Below are positions 10,257 through 22,707 of a stretch of 64,000 nucleotides of DNA, in pieces (position 1 is the stretch's first letter; each line of letters begins with the position of its first letter). Position numbers and translations under genes: made by a program. The DNA lies in contig JAGMUV010000022.1 in the NCBI GenBank assembly GCA_020744425.1, positions 1 to 64,000 on the forward strand, written 5' to 3'. This DNA comes from Dactylonectria macrodidyma. Lineage: Eukaryota > Ascomycota > Sordariomycetes > Hypocreales > Nectriaceae. The notes beneath the pieces are model-generated. The model was not told the origin of the DNA and did no database searches. It saw nothing but the letters and a program-made list of their open reading frames with translations.

Positions 10257-12133
10257 ATGGCACCATACGGGCTGTCGCCGCACACGCGGGACTCCCTCGA
10301 GCCTGCGCCCCTGGCCAGCTCGAGCCAGCTCAACGAAGACGGCACGACTGAGGTGTCCTCGCGGCCGAGCATCTCCTCGTCACGGCGGCTGTCCCTGGAG
10401 CTGGACGATACCCTGCACAGCACGGACCCAGCGGGACGTCTGGGCCGGTCGTACTCGGTGTCGTCGGCATTCGACTTTTCTGCGAACTTGTTCTCGTTAA
10501 GCTCAACGGTGGGCGGAGGCGGATATGCGCCCATTGGAGCCCCCATTTCTACAGCGCGTCCGAATGGCGGACTGGGAGGTGGATCGCTTGAGAAGCACAA
10601 GACGCTGACATACTTAAATGGATTGTCACTAATAGTCGGGTTGATCATCGGCTCCGGCATCTTCTCCTCGCCAGGCCAGGTGAGCTCTAAGATCGGGTCG
10701 CCTGGTGCATCCCTGATCGTTTGGGTTATTGCGGGCATCCTCGCATGGACAGGCGCGGCATCCTACGCTGAGCTCGGTGGCGCTATCCCCCTAAACGGCG
10801 GTGCCCAGGTCTACCTGGCTAAGACGTTTGGTGAACTGTCAGGATTCCTCTTCACGTGGGTGGCCATGCTTGTCCTCAAGCCTGGTAGCGCCGCCATCGT
10901 CGCCATCATTATGGGTGAGTACCTGGTGTGGGCCTTCATCGGCTCCGACGCTGAGACGATCAGCCCCTGGATTACTAAGGTGGTGGCTCTCATAGGCGTC
11001 GCAGTAGTGACGTTTCTGAATTGTGTTTCCACACGAGTTGGGACCTGTGTAAATAATATACTTATGTTTATGAAGTTTATTGCATTGATAGGTATTACAG
11101 CCACGGGCGTTGTGGTGGCTATTACGGGCAAGACGTGGAAGGGCAAGGCCAGCGATGAGTGGAAGACGTATGACTGGTTCGCGAATACGTCCACAGACAT
11201 GTCCACGTGGACTCTGGCACTTTATGCCGGCCTGTGGGCGTATGACGGATGGGATAACGTGAGTGATGGCCATGGCTTCCTTCTGTGGCATGATGCTAAT
11301 TCTAGTGTTCATAGACAAATTACGTGGTGGGCGAGTTTCGAAACCCATCTCGAGACCTGCCACGGGTGATCCACACGGCGATGCTGCTGGTCATTCTAAG
11401 CTATGTGCTGGCCAATGTGGCCTACTTCCTTGTCCTACCCTTAGACTCGATGGACGGCTCCAACACGGTGGCCGTCATGTTTGGCTCGCAAGTCTTTGGA
11501 TCGGCCGGTTCCCTGATTCTTGCTCCGGTCGTTAGCGCAAGCTGCCTCGGCGCCCTTAACTCGTCTACTTTTACATCAAGTCGCCTCGCCTACACGGCTA
11601 GCAAGGAAGGGTACATTCCCTCTATTTTCAGCACCCTTGGCGTCGGCTGCGATGAAGACCACGTTCTACCCACCCAGCGCCAACGCGGCTGGTTCAGCAA
11701 AAAGCTCCGCTGCATGTTTGGCGACGGGGATACTGGTTTGTTCTACACACCCGTGTACGCTTTGATCCTCAACAGCGTGCTTACTGCAGGATACTGCGTG
11801 GTGGGCGAGTTCAGCACGCTCGTCACCTTTTACGGTGTCGCGGGGTATACATTTTACTTCATCACTGTGCTTGGCCTCATCATCCTGCGCGTGCGCGAGC
11901 CGGAGCTCGAACGCCCCTACAAGACGTGGATCACAACTCCCATCATCTTTTGCTGTGTGAGCCTGTTCCTCCTGAGCCGTACCATCTTCGCGCAGCCATT
12001 GCAAACCATTACAGTTATCACATTTGTTATTGCTGGCATCCCAGTGTACTTCTGGCGCATTTATGGCCGGGATGATATGATCACTAGACAGCAATCTAGC
12101 AGTGGGAAAAAGTGGTGGCAATTCTGGAAGTAG
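10257..12133 (+). CDS. LAT-family amino acid permease (MUP1/L-type-like), two exons
   Basis: Exons 10257-11258 and 11315-12133. The 56-nt intron has a GTGAGT donor, a GCTAAT branch-like site and a TAG acceptor. The product is 606 residues. The first 110 residues are a Ser/Gly-rich cytosolic tail. About 12 hydrophobic helices follow, beginning LNGLSLIVGLIIGSGIFSSP, the substrate-binding GSGIF turn of the APC fold. Further family signatures are AGILAWTGAASYAELG and, across the splice, WAYDGWDNTNYVVGEFRNP. Known: LAT/YLAT-type fungal permeases of the plasma membrane import neutral amino acids, often methionine, with protons. Start chosen at the first ATG in frame; upstream in-frame codons lack an ATG. 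No defects seen, so it is a probably functional host gene. The exact substrate is not readable from sequence. Confidence 0.9.
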
Positions 12134-12640
12134 CCTTTATCTTTAATAAGTGCTTATAATAAGGCAGATGGAGAAGTACTTACAACAACCATGTTGGATA
12201 GAGTCATGATTGGGACCAGCGATGATAAGTGAGATGCCAATTGGCTAAGAGTATTCAGTATTAGTGGCACTCCAGTGTATACGCATAATTAAATAGAAAA
12301 CACAGCGCTGCAGGACATCAGACTGCATGCATTCATCAATCCTAACTAAGGTTAAGATGATTAATAGCAATAAGTGAACAAGATAGAAGCGGGGATATCA
12401 TGACGTTGAACAGTCACAGGTTCAGGTATTAGGAGCGGTTGTGTGACCAATTTAACGGTTTTTTTATTCTCTCGTTTCATCTGCGACGCTATTCTTTCCT
12501 GCGTCGTGTCGCAGTGGGAAGTACAGGCCATCTATCTGTTCTAGCGGTATTGTCATGCATCCATTCTCCACCACGCAAGTCTCAAGGTCAGGCCAATATT
12601 GGATCCTTGCATTCTCTACCCATCACATGCAGGCCATCCC
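12134..12640. other. Intergenic stretch after the permease
   Basis: 3' region of the permease gene followed by non-coding DNA. No family recognised. A (GGT)n run at about 12673-12690 lies at the start of the formate dehydrogenase remnant. Confidence 0.4.
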
Positions 12641-14077
12641 CCTCCAGCTTCCCGAATCATCCGGTACTAGCTCGGTGGTGGTGGTGGTGGTAGCAGCAGC
12701 TGCACATGTACTCCTGGTGTGTAGTAGGCATTGGAGAGTCGGGTTTGACTTGCACTGCCTGTAGGCCTTGGTGACATACCATCCAGTACCCACCTACTGC
12801 TAATACCCACCTGCTGCTAAGCCAAAAAATAATTCCCCCATACAAAATGCGCAATTTCACTTACACTGTGTTTAACCTATTTTGATGTTATTTACAGGAA
12901 ACGGGCTGTATATTATTGAGAGTTTCATGTCGTTTCATATTATCACATTGCCGTTCCCATTACGAAGGTGGTATGGTCGCTTATCGCCCTTGTAAAATTT
13001 CTGCAAATGCCTCCTTCATGAATTGGTCTCTGTGAAACTTGATGAAAGATTTTACCTATACCAACCTTCAGGAATCGCCTCAAAATTCCTCGAACATCTT
13101 ATACAGAGGATGAAGTCATTGAAGCCATATTAGATGTCACAGACAGTGGCCTCTCGCAGAACCAAGCTGCCCAGAAGCATGGCATCCCTCAGACAACTCT
13201 TTCTGCACGACTACGAGGCCACCCGTCTAAATCCGAAGTCACCCAGCCTGCCCAGTTGTTATCCAGGTCTGAGGAGGCCAGATTAGTCGCCTGGATACTT
13301 CGACAAGAAGCCTTAGGCTATGCTCCTTCTCACAGTCAAGTTTGTGCCACGGCGACTGCTCTCTTGCGACAGAAGGCCAGGAAAGGTCTATCGGTGTGCA
13401 TTGGATGGCCAAATTCATGAAACGTAATCCAAAGATCAAGACAAAAATAGGAAAACGCCAGGAGGCCTCAAGATTCAATTCTTTTACTCCAATGGCCGTC
13501 AATTGGTACTTTGATATCCGCGAGAGGGAATACGGTTGGATCAAGCCTGAGAATACAGTGACTGTTGATGAGGGCGGTATTATAGCTGGATTTGGTGAGT
13601 ATTTACCGTTTTTGATCATAAAACTTACTAATCTATTCTAAATCTAGGCTTGGACTCCTTAGTTATTGGCATTAGCGACCCCAAGAAGAAGGCCTTCCTC
13701 AAAGGCTCCCAGTCCCGCGCCTGGGCTAGCTTTATCGAAGCCGTAACAGCAGACGGCCGCCTTCTGAAACCAGGAATTATCTTTAAAGGCAAAGAGCTTC
13801 AGCAGCAATGGTTTATCGAGAAATTTAAGAAGGTAGCCGACTGGTATTACATCACTGCTGAAAACGGCTGGACGGATAACCACATTGCAATTGAGTGGCT
13901 TAATGACGTCTATCTGCCTCAAACCCTGCCGGCGGATGAGTCTGATGCCAGACTTATTATCTTAGATGGCCATGGGAGTCACGTATCTGTAAGTATGTCA
14001 CTAGTCTGAATCATAAATCTCGCTGACTAAGAATCAGGATGAATGGATGGCCACCTGCTTTTTGAACAATGTGTATT

Positions 14078-17000
14078 AAAATACTACGTCACCCCATGCA
14101 CATTGGAGCGGCGATGGGGTGCATGTGGTAGCCTCAGCCGAAGGCTGTATATCCGCGGGCCAGGAAGCTATTACTACTACTGCATCATCTACGTACTGAT
14201 CCATTGCCATGGCCATTCTTAGTATTATATATCATGTAAGGACTCCGTGTGAGAACTTGTCGTTTCCTAAGCTCCTGATCCCTCATCTTCATCTTCATGC
14301 CATCCGGGGGAGACCGGTAGACCAGGTGATTACGATCAAATGGCGCATCCAACATCAAGCCCTCAAGCGTTTTCACACGAGAGACAGCCACGTAGCTTAA
14401 GCCGGTCTGAAAGTCCCGACAGGAGAGGTCCGTAACGATCATATCTTCTGTGATGCTTTGTGACTTGTGCATAGTAATGGCGTAGCATACGATTAGGGGA
14501 AACTGGGTGCGAGCGCAGAGAGTGGCTCCGATGAGAAAGTCCCTCTTAACTGGGAGAATCGGGACAATCTTTTTGCCATCAGGGGTGGTCAGGAACACCG
14601 GTCCGTTATACTTGTCAAACTCCATCATGATAACACAAGGAGGACCTTGGATGGGGTCAGCCCTGGGTGCCCAGCCGATGTCGTAAACCGTACTGCGGGC
14701 GCCGTTGCAGAGGCCAACTGGCTGCCAAAGGTTGGACGTCAGCATTAGACGGGCGCCAATGCATATAGGAATCTGCTTTACAAGGTTGCCCGCCTTGTCA
14801 TCGGGGGCAGCAGCTGCACCAGGGCCGACGTTCTTAGCTTTGACCCGGACGACTGGCCGGCCGAGGCGGTCGAGGTGATAGTGGTTATATTCGTTCACCC
14901 TATCTTTAGTAGCGTATACTCGCAAGGCGCTGGAAAACCTCGCGACCTTTTGATCGTCTAGCTTTGCCTGCACGCAGCTGGAAAGGAGCTTCCAGGACTC
15001 TACAGATAGTCGAAGTAGCCGCAATTCCCCAAAGGCTAGGCAGAATGCTCCCTAATCGTCGCCATGCTGCCGCTAGACAACCTTCAAGAAGACCGATTTA
15101 TCGAATCGCCTATACGCATTCCTGCCCTTGATCTCTACTCCCTGCACCTCTTTGTCGTAATAAAGCGGCTTCTGCAGTACAGGGGGAAGCTAGAAGAAGT
15201 CACTAACCAATAGGATGTTCAGGCCGCCAAAGAACTCCTCATTCCTGTTTAGGAACGCCTTGTGGAGACGGTCATTGATTTACGATAGCTGACGCAGCCC
15301 TAGCATGCTCTTCTCATCGATGATCAGGTACTTGATATCCTTCAGCTTCTTCTGGAGCTAGGTCTTATCAACGGGAGATAGGGGCTTGAAGTCCTTATTG
15401 ATTGGGAGGTGTAACAGGGAGTGCAAGGTAATGCCTGATATCTGGTTTCCTGCGACGCCTGTTAGCGCAGCACGCCAAACAGGTATCCCCCTCCCCCCTA
15501 TTACGGATTAGAGGTGCGCGGAGAGCAGGTTGATGAGGTATGACTTGCCAGTGCCGCCTCCGCCATCCACGTGGAGTAGCAACTGAGAGGGGTCCTGGGT
15601 CAGGAAGTGGCCCATCACCGCATCGTATATTATACGCTGCTCTGGATTTAGGGAATCGCGAGCCTCTAAGGGCTGATTATCTACATTAAGGTTAAGGGTG
15701 TTTTCCGCTTTGCGTTGCTTCTAGTAATCGCTATTAAGAATGCTATCATCGGTATACCGCCTAATATGAGGGGTCTAATCATAATTAATGTCAATATCTC
15801 GGCGGCTGAGGATGTCGATATCCTCTTCCTCCAGTAGGCGGTCAGGTAGTATGCGGGCGAGTTCATGCCAGTCCTCCTCTGCGATGGGCTCCTCATGGAT
15901 CTCAAGCTCAAATTCATCCTCCTCTGCCGTCAATTCGTCCGTATCTAGCTCCCCATAATGATCGTCCGCATGGGTATCGTAGTGCTGTCTGCAGTGCATG
16001 TACGCAGCCATGAAGGAATCGAACCGCTGCCCGCCTATAATAAGCAACTCTTCTAAAGAGCGATGTAGATAAACCATCATCAATTTAATATGGCAGAAGT
16101 TGTTAAACTGGGAAGAGGCCTCTATAGACTTATATCGAGGGAAGTAAGACAGGACTCTCTTCTTCGCTTGAGCAGCGAGTCTCCTCCACGTGTTAAGATT
16201 ATACGATTACAGGTATTCGAGATAGGTTATATCCTCATGCTGGTCCTTTCTCTCTAGATATTTCCTATAGCTGCCGGTGGCCTCATTAACGTCTCCGTCC
16301 ATATAATACGAACGTGCCTATCGCTCTAACGGACGGCAGTCCACGGTGACAACCATACGGGTGCCTTCTTGCAGCAGAATGTTAAGCAGCAGATGGGAAA
16401 TCTCCTGCGCCGAGTAATCTCTCTTGGCGATTAGCTTATTCATAAGGCGAGAGGAGAAGGATAATAGGGGCTGAACGTGCGATGTATGAGGTAAGACCTA
16501 GTCCGCAAGCCGGGAGAAAGACTTAGTCTTCTTCTTAGCTTTACTATAATACTTCGCAGCATATGTAATAACCGCCTGTAAGCTAGTGCAAGGAGATATG
16601 TCAATATTAGCTAGCCAGCCTAGGATAATCGCAGGATTGAAGTTATTCATGAGGCTGTTATTTCAGGCTGCCTTAAAGACATAGTATGACCTGCCTTCCT
16701 TCTTAATCACTGCGGCCAGCTCCCGCAAGGCACGAGGGAAGTCAAAATGACACTCCCTCTCTGGATTGGCAACGTTAGCCGCCTCGATATCCGCAGCAGC
16801 ACCTTCCATGTCCCTTGCTAGATCACCGGTTCTCTTCCTTACGCGTAAGCAGTATGTGGTATTATACTTATGGCGCTAGTAACGGTTAACGATTTATGAG
16901 AGCTGCAGGAATGTTATCTCTATGCTCAGGGGATCTACGCTCAGGGGATTACCCTCACCCTAAGGCATAGTCCTACTCGGCTCAGGGTTAATAGCAGTGA

Positions 17001-20000
17001 CGTAGAACCCCCATATGCATGCAAATACATCACGAGCCGCTTCGTCCTCCATGTCGGCTCCTAGATAATTATCTATCTAGTATAGGCCGTGGTTGTGTAG
17101 GCTACCACGGCCTTGCTATTCGTACCGATCCCAGTAATCTGTGATGCTGAACTTCTTATTTAGCATAATGTCCCGAAAGAGGGTGTATCGGCGGTAGAAG
17201 TGGAAAGCAGCAATGTGAGGGTTCTGCTGCAATAGGCAGCGCGACAGAGCCATCCTCTCCGGCTCGGTCATAGCTAACCAGTCTTCATATTAAGGCATGT
17301 GCTAGTAGAGACTCCGCTAGTGTAAATCTGCCGGGCTAAATATAATGAATGCTCCGGGACAGTCAAGGTTATAAGCATATGCCTCAAGTTCCTGCCTCTT
17401 CTTATTCCAGAAGGGACGCGTACTGCGAATGGACACCGCATGTCTGGTGATCGAGTTGATTAACGCTTGCGCCTTGAGGTCCTCGCTCTGTTCAAGCGCC
17501 TGAATAAGCTGCTCTCATGTAAGCAGCTCATGCATGCCATCATGTTGCTTCACGAAGAATTTGGACCGTGCGCGTGCCTGTGACCGCATCAGGGTGTTGA
17601 AGGCAACGAAGCGGAAGGTTGGGTGGCGTGCAAAACGCCCGTCATGCCAGCGCATCGCATGCTCGATGTAATCCCTATAATTAATAGAGCGTAACCGAGG
17701 TTTAACAAAGTCCGCTCTACCGTCTGGAAAGAGGCAGGGAAAGGCTAAGGAGAGCAGGGCGTGCGACCGGTTGAACTCATTGATCGGCGTATGGCGTATG
17801 TTCGGGAGCTCTAGCTCGTGTTACACTTGAATCTGGGATCTTAGAGGAAGCCCCGGGCCATCTTCCGGTCCTTCAGCGAGAATGGTCCGGAGGGTATCGA
17901 GCTCTATATCTTTGGCCAAAAGATCTGGCACTGTAACCTCGTCCTCTAGGTCTGGTTCTGCCTCCTGATCATCCTTAGGTCCAACGTCTGTGGCCTCCAC
18001 CTGACTTCGAGGGATAGCATCCAGAACATTGCCGTCCTGAGGCAATTGACTCAGCCGCTCTTCGTCGATGACAATACATCGATAGCCAGGATGATGGCGC
18101 CGGAGGTAGTTAAGCCATATGGCAACCGGCTGGCGGCGCACACGGAACTGGCGGGTAAACTGTCAGCTAAGCATTGCGTGGGACGACGTATTCGCAGGTC
18201 GGAGTAGCACAGTGTTTAACTCATGAGGCAAAAGCGGGAGCTGGTGGTACACTAAACCAACCTTACGGAGAAAGTGAACTACGTGCCCCCGATATTTGTA
18301 CTGCTGCCCTCGCACAAGCATAATGTTCACGTGGACGTGAACACGGGCAATCAAGGACTCTTCAATAGGTATGAGCTAGGGCAATTCAGTTAGTATAGGG
18401 CTAAAATCAAGCTGGTTATCCGCAGAGAAAAAGTACGGCTCGTCGGGGCGACGCTCCTCATCCTTTCGATAGTAATGCGCACAAATGCCCTCCGAGTCTA
18501 TCCTCATCTAGAACCAGCGCTCTCGGCATCTACTGCAGTATTGCATCTAGTCATTATCAAGCGTGGTCCAGAACTCGCGAAGGATGGCCTTATCGCGGTC
18601 AGTCAAGGCGCAAGCGTCGGGGTCCCCATTCCACACTGGATCTTGTGCGTGGAACACCGCCGATTGTTCAGGTGAAATCATCACTGGACTCCGATACCGT
18701 CGCGGCGGCCGTGGAGGTTGAGCTTGCGTCTGAGATTTTCTCGGCCGCCCTTCCGTACTAGGGGCAGGGCCATGACGACCACGATGACCACGACGACCAT
18801 GAGACGGCTGTGCGGAAGGCTGCCTCGAGCGACGGGGAAGAGGGCTCTTATCCACTGACTCATCCTCATTCTCGTCGTTCATTCTCGTCGTTCTCGTCTT
18901 TGTCCCCTGGTTCAGAATCGCACTCTACCCCCAATTGCTCGAGATACCTCCGTAGCCGAGCAGGCGAGAGAAGCAAATTGAAGTAGTCTTCGGCATCAAT
19001 ATCGGATTCAGAGAATTCTCCCTTGTCACCCATATTTATCCCGTCCCGTTCTGGATATACGCCATGACTGTCGGCTAATCCAGTAGTTAGCCTGCACAAT
19101 GACGATAATCACGGCCAGGGATACCTTCTCTAGGCTCACGAGGAACTGCAAAGGCGCCCAGTTAAGATATCGAGGGAGTCAGGGAGACAGTCTCCCCTGC
19201 ACGGCGCCGTGAACGATGGTCGCGCTGTATAGCCACCTGCCTTGCCTTTGCCTTAGCCTTAGAGGCATCATCTTGTGAGTCTTTCCCGCCCTTATGAAAC
19301 CTAGAAGCCAAGTAAGAGTGCTTAGCATCAGTTGTGCTGCTTGGGACAGTAGATGGATCAGAATTTGACGTGATTTGATGGGTCGTTGGCTATACGGTCG
19401 GTGAGGGAGCAAGAGTCCGGAAGTTGCGCAAGCTTTGTTGGGTTGGTGGGATTGGCGTCCCCAGCACCACCTGCGGCTGGCTAATTGGCTCTTCAAATAA
19501 CCTCCTTGCTGTGTGAAGTTGCCGTAGCCTCTCTGGCGATGTAGGCTGGGTTCCGGATCTCTCATTAGGAGGCGATAGGCTAGCATCTCCGTCGGTTCTT
19601 TTGAGGGCAGATCTCTTAGCTAAGGAAGGACGGATAGCCAGGTTCCTTAACGTCAGGACCGCACCTTTGGACCTGGCACGCTTGATCAGGTTAGGGAGGC
19701 ATATAGACGATACTAATGATGTCAATTACCTCGGAATTGCGCTGGTCCCGGCATTCCAGGCAGGTTGTAGTTTGATTAGCAGATTTCCTCCTGCTAATGA
19801 AGTCACTTGCTGGTTTTATTTGGTTGCAAGACGGGCAATGGACTCCAAAATCAGATCCAGGGCTCATATTACCCCTAGAATCGGAATCCATCCTCAGTCG
19901 TACGGTGCATCGGGATCGATAATGGAAGAAAGGTTGCTTGGCCAAGCAAACGAACAGATCGCCAGGCAAATTTGGCGATGGTAAACAAAGAAGTAAACAA

Positions 20001-20181
20001 AGAAGCAGTGACAGATGGTGGCTGGCGGATACCCACTTTTTCTAGAGCCGCCAACCAATCCAGCCTTCTTTAGCGACCGGCAACACAAATTCTGGACCAA
20101 TCAGAAACTTTTGGCCAATCTTGCACCAAACCCTCATATTCGGAAAACTTAAGAACTGATGTAGAGTCATCCTTCGGCTGA
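14078..20181 (-). mobile_element. Helitron 1 (Helitron2/Helentron-like), 6.1 kb
   Basis: Borders are fixed by the interrupted transposase frame. On the minus strand it begins TCAGCCGAAGGATGACTC at 20181 after a T, and ends GTAGTATTTT at 14078 before an A. Some 60 bases inside the 3' end are an inverse of the 5' motif (CAGCCTTCGGCTG) and a hairpin with stem CACCCCAT/ATGGGGTG. There is no target duplication, as expected for rolling-circle elements. The interior codes for a Rep-helicase protein with stops. Ends match Helitron 2 (32228-38525) closely and Helitron 3 (57832-63762) in architecture. Confidence 0.93.
14185..19969 (-). pseudogene. RepHel protein of Helitron 1 (HUH endonuclease + SF1B helicase), decayed
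   Basis: Order from the N-terminus: a Cys finger (CPSCNQIKPASDF, then CLECRDQR) at 19969-19780; a probable small intron around 19690-19730; a Pro/Ser/Arg-rich linker (18547-19725); a Helitron-like N-terminal region (17821-18354); the Rep HUH motif HNH at 17089-17097 in GSLHNHGLY; the Tyr motif YAAKYYSK near 16541-16563; Walker A GGGGTGKS near 15545-15570; and an open helicase end 14185-15024 with HKSQS and SYVAVSRVKTLEGL (motifs V and VI). The enzyme would nick and unwind DNA for rolling-circle transposition. All key catalytic motifs remain, but many TAG/TAA codons at Trp/Gln positions break the frame between about 15025 and 17820. Confidence 0.88.
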
Positions 20182-21433
20182 ATTATTACCTGCCAGCTCA
20201 TTGCTCTCATGGCCTCCAACCACTAGATAATAGCATTTTCAATGCCACCAAAACTGCTTATCGCAGAGAACTCCAGAAGCTGGCAACCCTGACGGATTCT
20301 GCACCGGTTAATAAGGTTAACTTCATCAGGGCTTATGCTAGAGCCAGGGAAGTGGGTATGACGAAGAATATACTCTCAGGATGGAGAGTGACTAGAAATT
20401 GGCCAATTTCACGACGGAAAGCCCTTATGCATCCAGAAATCCAACCAGACAAGAAGGAAACTACCCCTAAGCCAGACGGTCTGAGAGACGTGCAACTTAA
20501 CTCTGATGATACGCCAAAAACTAGCCGACACATCAGAGACTTAGGAATAAACAAGACCCCATCAACCAGAAGACAGTATTCTGTGATGTCAAAAGGGTTC
20601 GAAGTCCAGGAGTCAAAGATAGTCTCACTGACGGCAAGAATAGCCAGTCTGGAGGAGGGAGTTGGCCGGTTGAGCAGAGGCAAGAGAAGAGCTATGCCCA
20701 ATCCTAACAAGAAGTTCATGACACTAGCCGAAGCTCTAGCGACCGGTGAAACTATTTCCGAGCCAATTCAGGCCACTGAAGTGTCGGAGACCATTGAGGA
20801 TGTGATCGAGGTGTCAGGGCTTGAAGAAGATGAAAGTTCAAATTCCGAGGCAGAGGGATTACTTGTTGTACGCACCCGTGCAGGTCGTGAGGTTAAAAGA
20901 CCGAGAAAATATTAAAATTCATTCAATCTCAAACCGAATTCCAACCATAATTTTATTTTTATTATTTTTGGTGAATTTTTCTCACGAGGTTGAAAAATTG
21001 CATTTTGTATGGTGAAGTTGAATTTTTGCTTAGCAGTAGGTGGGTACTGGTGGTAGTTGCCGCCATAGATGATGAGGTCCTCAAGGGGGTAGTCGAACTT
21101 GCTGATGAAGTAGCTGGTGAGGATAGCCTTAGTGCCGTCAGATTAGTGCTTCTAGGCGTCAAGAGAGTTGCCAGACGTGTGAGGGACCATGGCATTGCCT
21201 CCGTCGAAGGGGATTTTGGCGGTGCGCAGGACTGGTCTCCGGGCGCGGGCTGGGGGGACCAGACGTCACCGCCGTAGCTGACGAGGTGGTTAGACTTGAG
21301 GGCCTCGGCAACATCCTCCTTGATGATGGCACCACGGGCAGCGTTAACAAGGTAAGAGCCTGGATGGGGTTTTATTAATAGGAAACATTAAGGAGATAGA
21401 TATATTGTGGCAGTGAATCTGGGGGACTTACTC

Positions 21434-21614
21434 TTGTCAGACGAATAGGTCTGATGGGGAAATCCGTACTGTGAATATGATCAACCTTGATAGTCCGTAG
21501 GGCCCCCGGGTCCTTAGGGATAAATAGCTGGCTTTCCTTCCTACTAGATAGAAAGGCGGGACAAGATCTTCCATCATCATCAAACTGTTCCATCCAATCC
21601 ATCCTGTCTGATAA
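21434..21614. mobile_element. Short TIR insertion at a splice site of the formate dehydrogenase gene
   Basis: About 181 bp with imperfect inverted ends, TTGTCAGAC and GTCTGATAA. A possible 3-bp duplication CTC lies at 21431-21433 and 21615-21617. Taking it out joins the exon end (KMKK) directly to a GTAAGT donor of an intron that ends at 21360. It thus landed in the last bases of an exon. No coding content. The class is uncertain; a 3-bp duplication would fit PIF/Harbinger. Confidence 0.55.
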
Positions 21615-21952
21615 CTCTTCTTCATCTTGGAGATGGGGTCCTTGTTGAAGATACCCTTGGTCTTCTCGTGGAGAGGGCAGTTGATGATGACAATATCACA
21701 CTGGGCGAGGAGCTCAAGGGTGTCGACGCGGCGGCATCCAATCTCGACCTCCTTCTCGGCGCTCAGGGGCTGGTAATCATAGTAGAGAAGCTCCTCGCAG
21801 TCAAAGGGCTTGAGGCGGCGGAGGACACGCTCGCCCATGCGGCCAACGGCGACGGTGCTGACGACCTTACCCTCGAGGCCGTACTCCTGCTTGACGGCCG
21901 CGGCAACATCCCAGTCACCGCGTTCAATCTGCTTGTGGGCGGGGACGAAGTT

Positions 21953-22156
21953 GCAGATGGCCTTACGAAGCCACCGGACACATCTAGCCATGAGCGTTTC
22001 CTTGAGGCAATTCGAGTCAGTCCATGTCCGATAGAAGAAGGAGGTTGTCTCCTTTGGAGCACTAAAGTTTACGATGACTCCTCGCCCTGAAGTAGGGGTA
22101 GATAGGGGCATGTTGGAAGAATCAGGTGTTCTCCCTTAACTTCAGGAATTGAGTTA
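21953..22156. other. Unassigned piece between formate dehydrogenase remnant and element B
   Basis: On the minus strand the frame is open with the dehydrogenase, but the sequence no longer resembles that enzyme. It is either an insertion or the other side of a rearrangement breakpoint. Confidence 0.4.
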
Positions 22157-22273
22157 CCATCCAGGACCACCTAATGCATCACCAAAATTTTGATCTTCCC
22201 ATACAAAATCTAAATTTTCAACAACATCGCATTCGCTCTAGAATGAGGTTACTCACAAACTAAGACATCTGCT

Positions 22274-22707
22274 ATAACGTACTTGATAAGCATGCCGGTC
22301 AAACAAGTATACCGGTCACTTACATTTTATACCTTGAATTGCAATTTTTAAAAATGTCTTAAAAGTCCGAACTACGCCTAAAATAGCTAAAACTTAAGAT
22401 ATAAGTTAATTATATAATAACTTACATCAAAACTTTTTATAAAATTTTTATTTTTTTTATAAAGTTGTTAAGAAAAAGCCTATTCGCACTGTGTATCTTC
22501 TTAATTTTATATATAATAAGCTAACTAAAATTTTAAGAAAAAATACTATACTATTTCCTTTTTCTTTAAATATCTAAAAATGATTTTTTTATATTTTTAA
22601 TAGTTTATATAGCCTGTTTTTTTAAAAATCTGATATTATTACTTTTAGCTGTACAGTATGAGTGTCCGACAAGCTTGTTTGACCGGCATGCTTATCAAGT
22701 ACGTTAT
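22274..22707. mobile_element. MITE-like element with GC-rich ends, copy 2
   Basis: Perfect inverted ends ATAACGTACTTGATAAGCAT at both sides, continuing into CCGGTCAAACAAG. TGCT flanks it directly at 22270-22273 and 22708-22711, a possible 4-bp target duplication. The AT-rich interior is similar in composition and in local words to copy 1 at 434-932. It sits between the left TIR and the transposase of element B. Confidence 0.8.

Larger units (their letters stand above)
13087..20915 (+). pseudogene. Transposase of element A (pogo-like), split by Helitron 1
   Basis: The left half, 13087-14077, has an HTH (VIEAILDVTDSGLSQNQAAQ), a frame shift near 13370, HWMAKFMKRNPK, then the first Asp in VTVDEGGIIAGFG. 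An intron at about 13594-13647 and GIIFKGKELQQQWF follow, then the second Asp in LIILDGHGSH and an intron near 13990-14037. The right half, 20182-20915, resumes with YYLPAHCSHGLQPLDNSIF (third Asp), then a long tail with VGRLSRGKRR and PNPNKKFMTLAEAL. The expected start codon reads ATT in place of ATG at about 13087. Removing the Helitron gives an unbroken frame from NNVY into YYLPAH, matching the spacing in element B. Dead because of the lost start, the shift and the Helitron. Confidence 0.88.
12779..21053 (+). mobile_element. Pogo-like transposon A, carrying Helitron 1
   Basis: Ends: CCATCCAGTACCCACCTACT on the left and the inverse, CCACCAGTACCCACC, on the right, flanked by TA at 12777-12778 and 21054-21055. 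The TIR continues with similarity up to CATACAAAATGC. Without the 6104-bp Helitron it measures 2171 bp. It contains one transposase gene on the plus strand, split by the Helitron, and itself splits the formate dehydrogenase gene. Related copies are the one at 22157-24775 and the end fragment at 48161-48662. Confidence 0.92.
12741..21952 (-). pseudogene. NAD-dependent formate dehydrogenase gene, 5'-truncated and split by transposons
   Basis: Read on the minus strand: 21952-21618 encodes [15 protein letters not shown], then the NAD-binding fold ([35 protein letters not shown]) and KMKK. After an intron ending at 21360, 21359-21056 encodes [25 protein letters not shown], a frame shift, [16 protein letters not shown], stops at former Q and Y positions, and DLIIYGGNY. 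The last codons (VTKAYRQ) lie at about 12776-12756, on the far side of an 8.3-kb transposon. The enzyme oxidises formate to CO2 with NAD. The N-terminal third is missing; sequence beyond 21952 does not match. Nonsense codons, a frame shift and three insertions mark it as dead. Confidence 0.88.

Noticed and set aside
10175..10738. 187-codon minus-strand frame over the permease start
   Set aside because: Shadow of the LAT permease exon 1; low-complexity composition.
14185..20181. A captured host gene inside Helitron 1
   Set aside because: All readable parts correspond to the same RepHel plan as Helitron 2; no extra cargo found.
21668..22090. 140-codon plus-strand frame
   Set aside because: Antisense shadow of the formate dehydrogenase remnant, which has clear homologous motifs on the minus strand.
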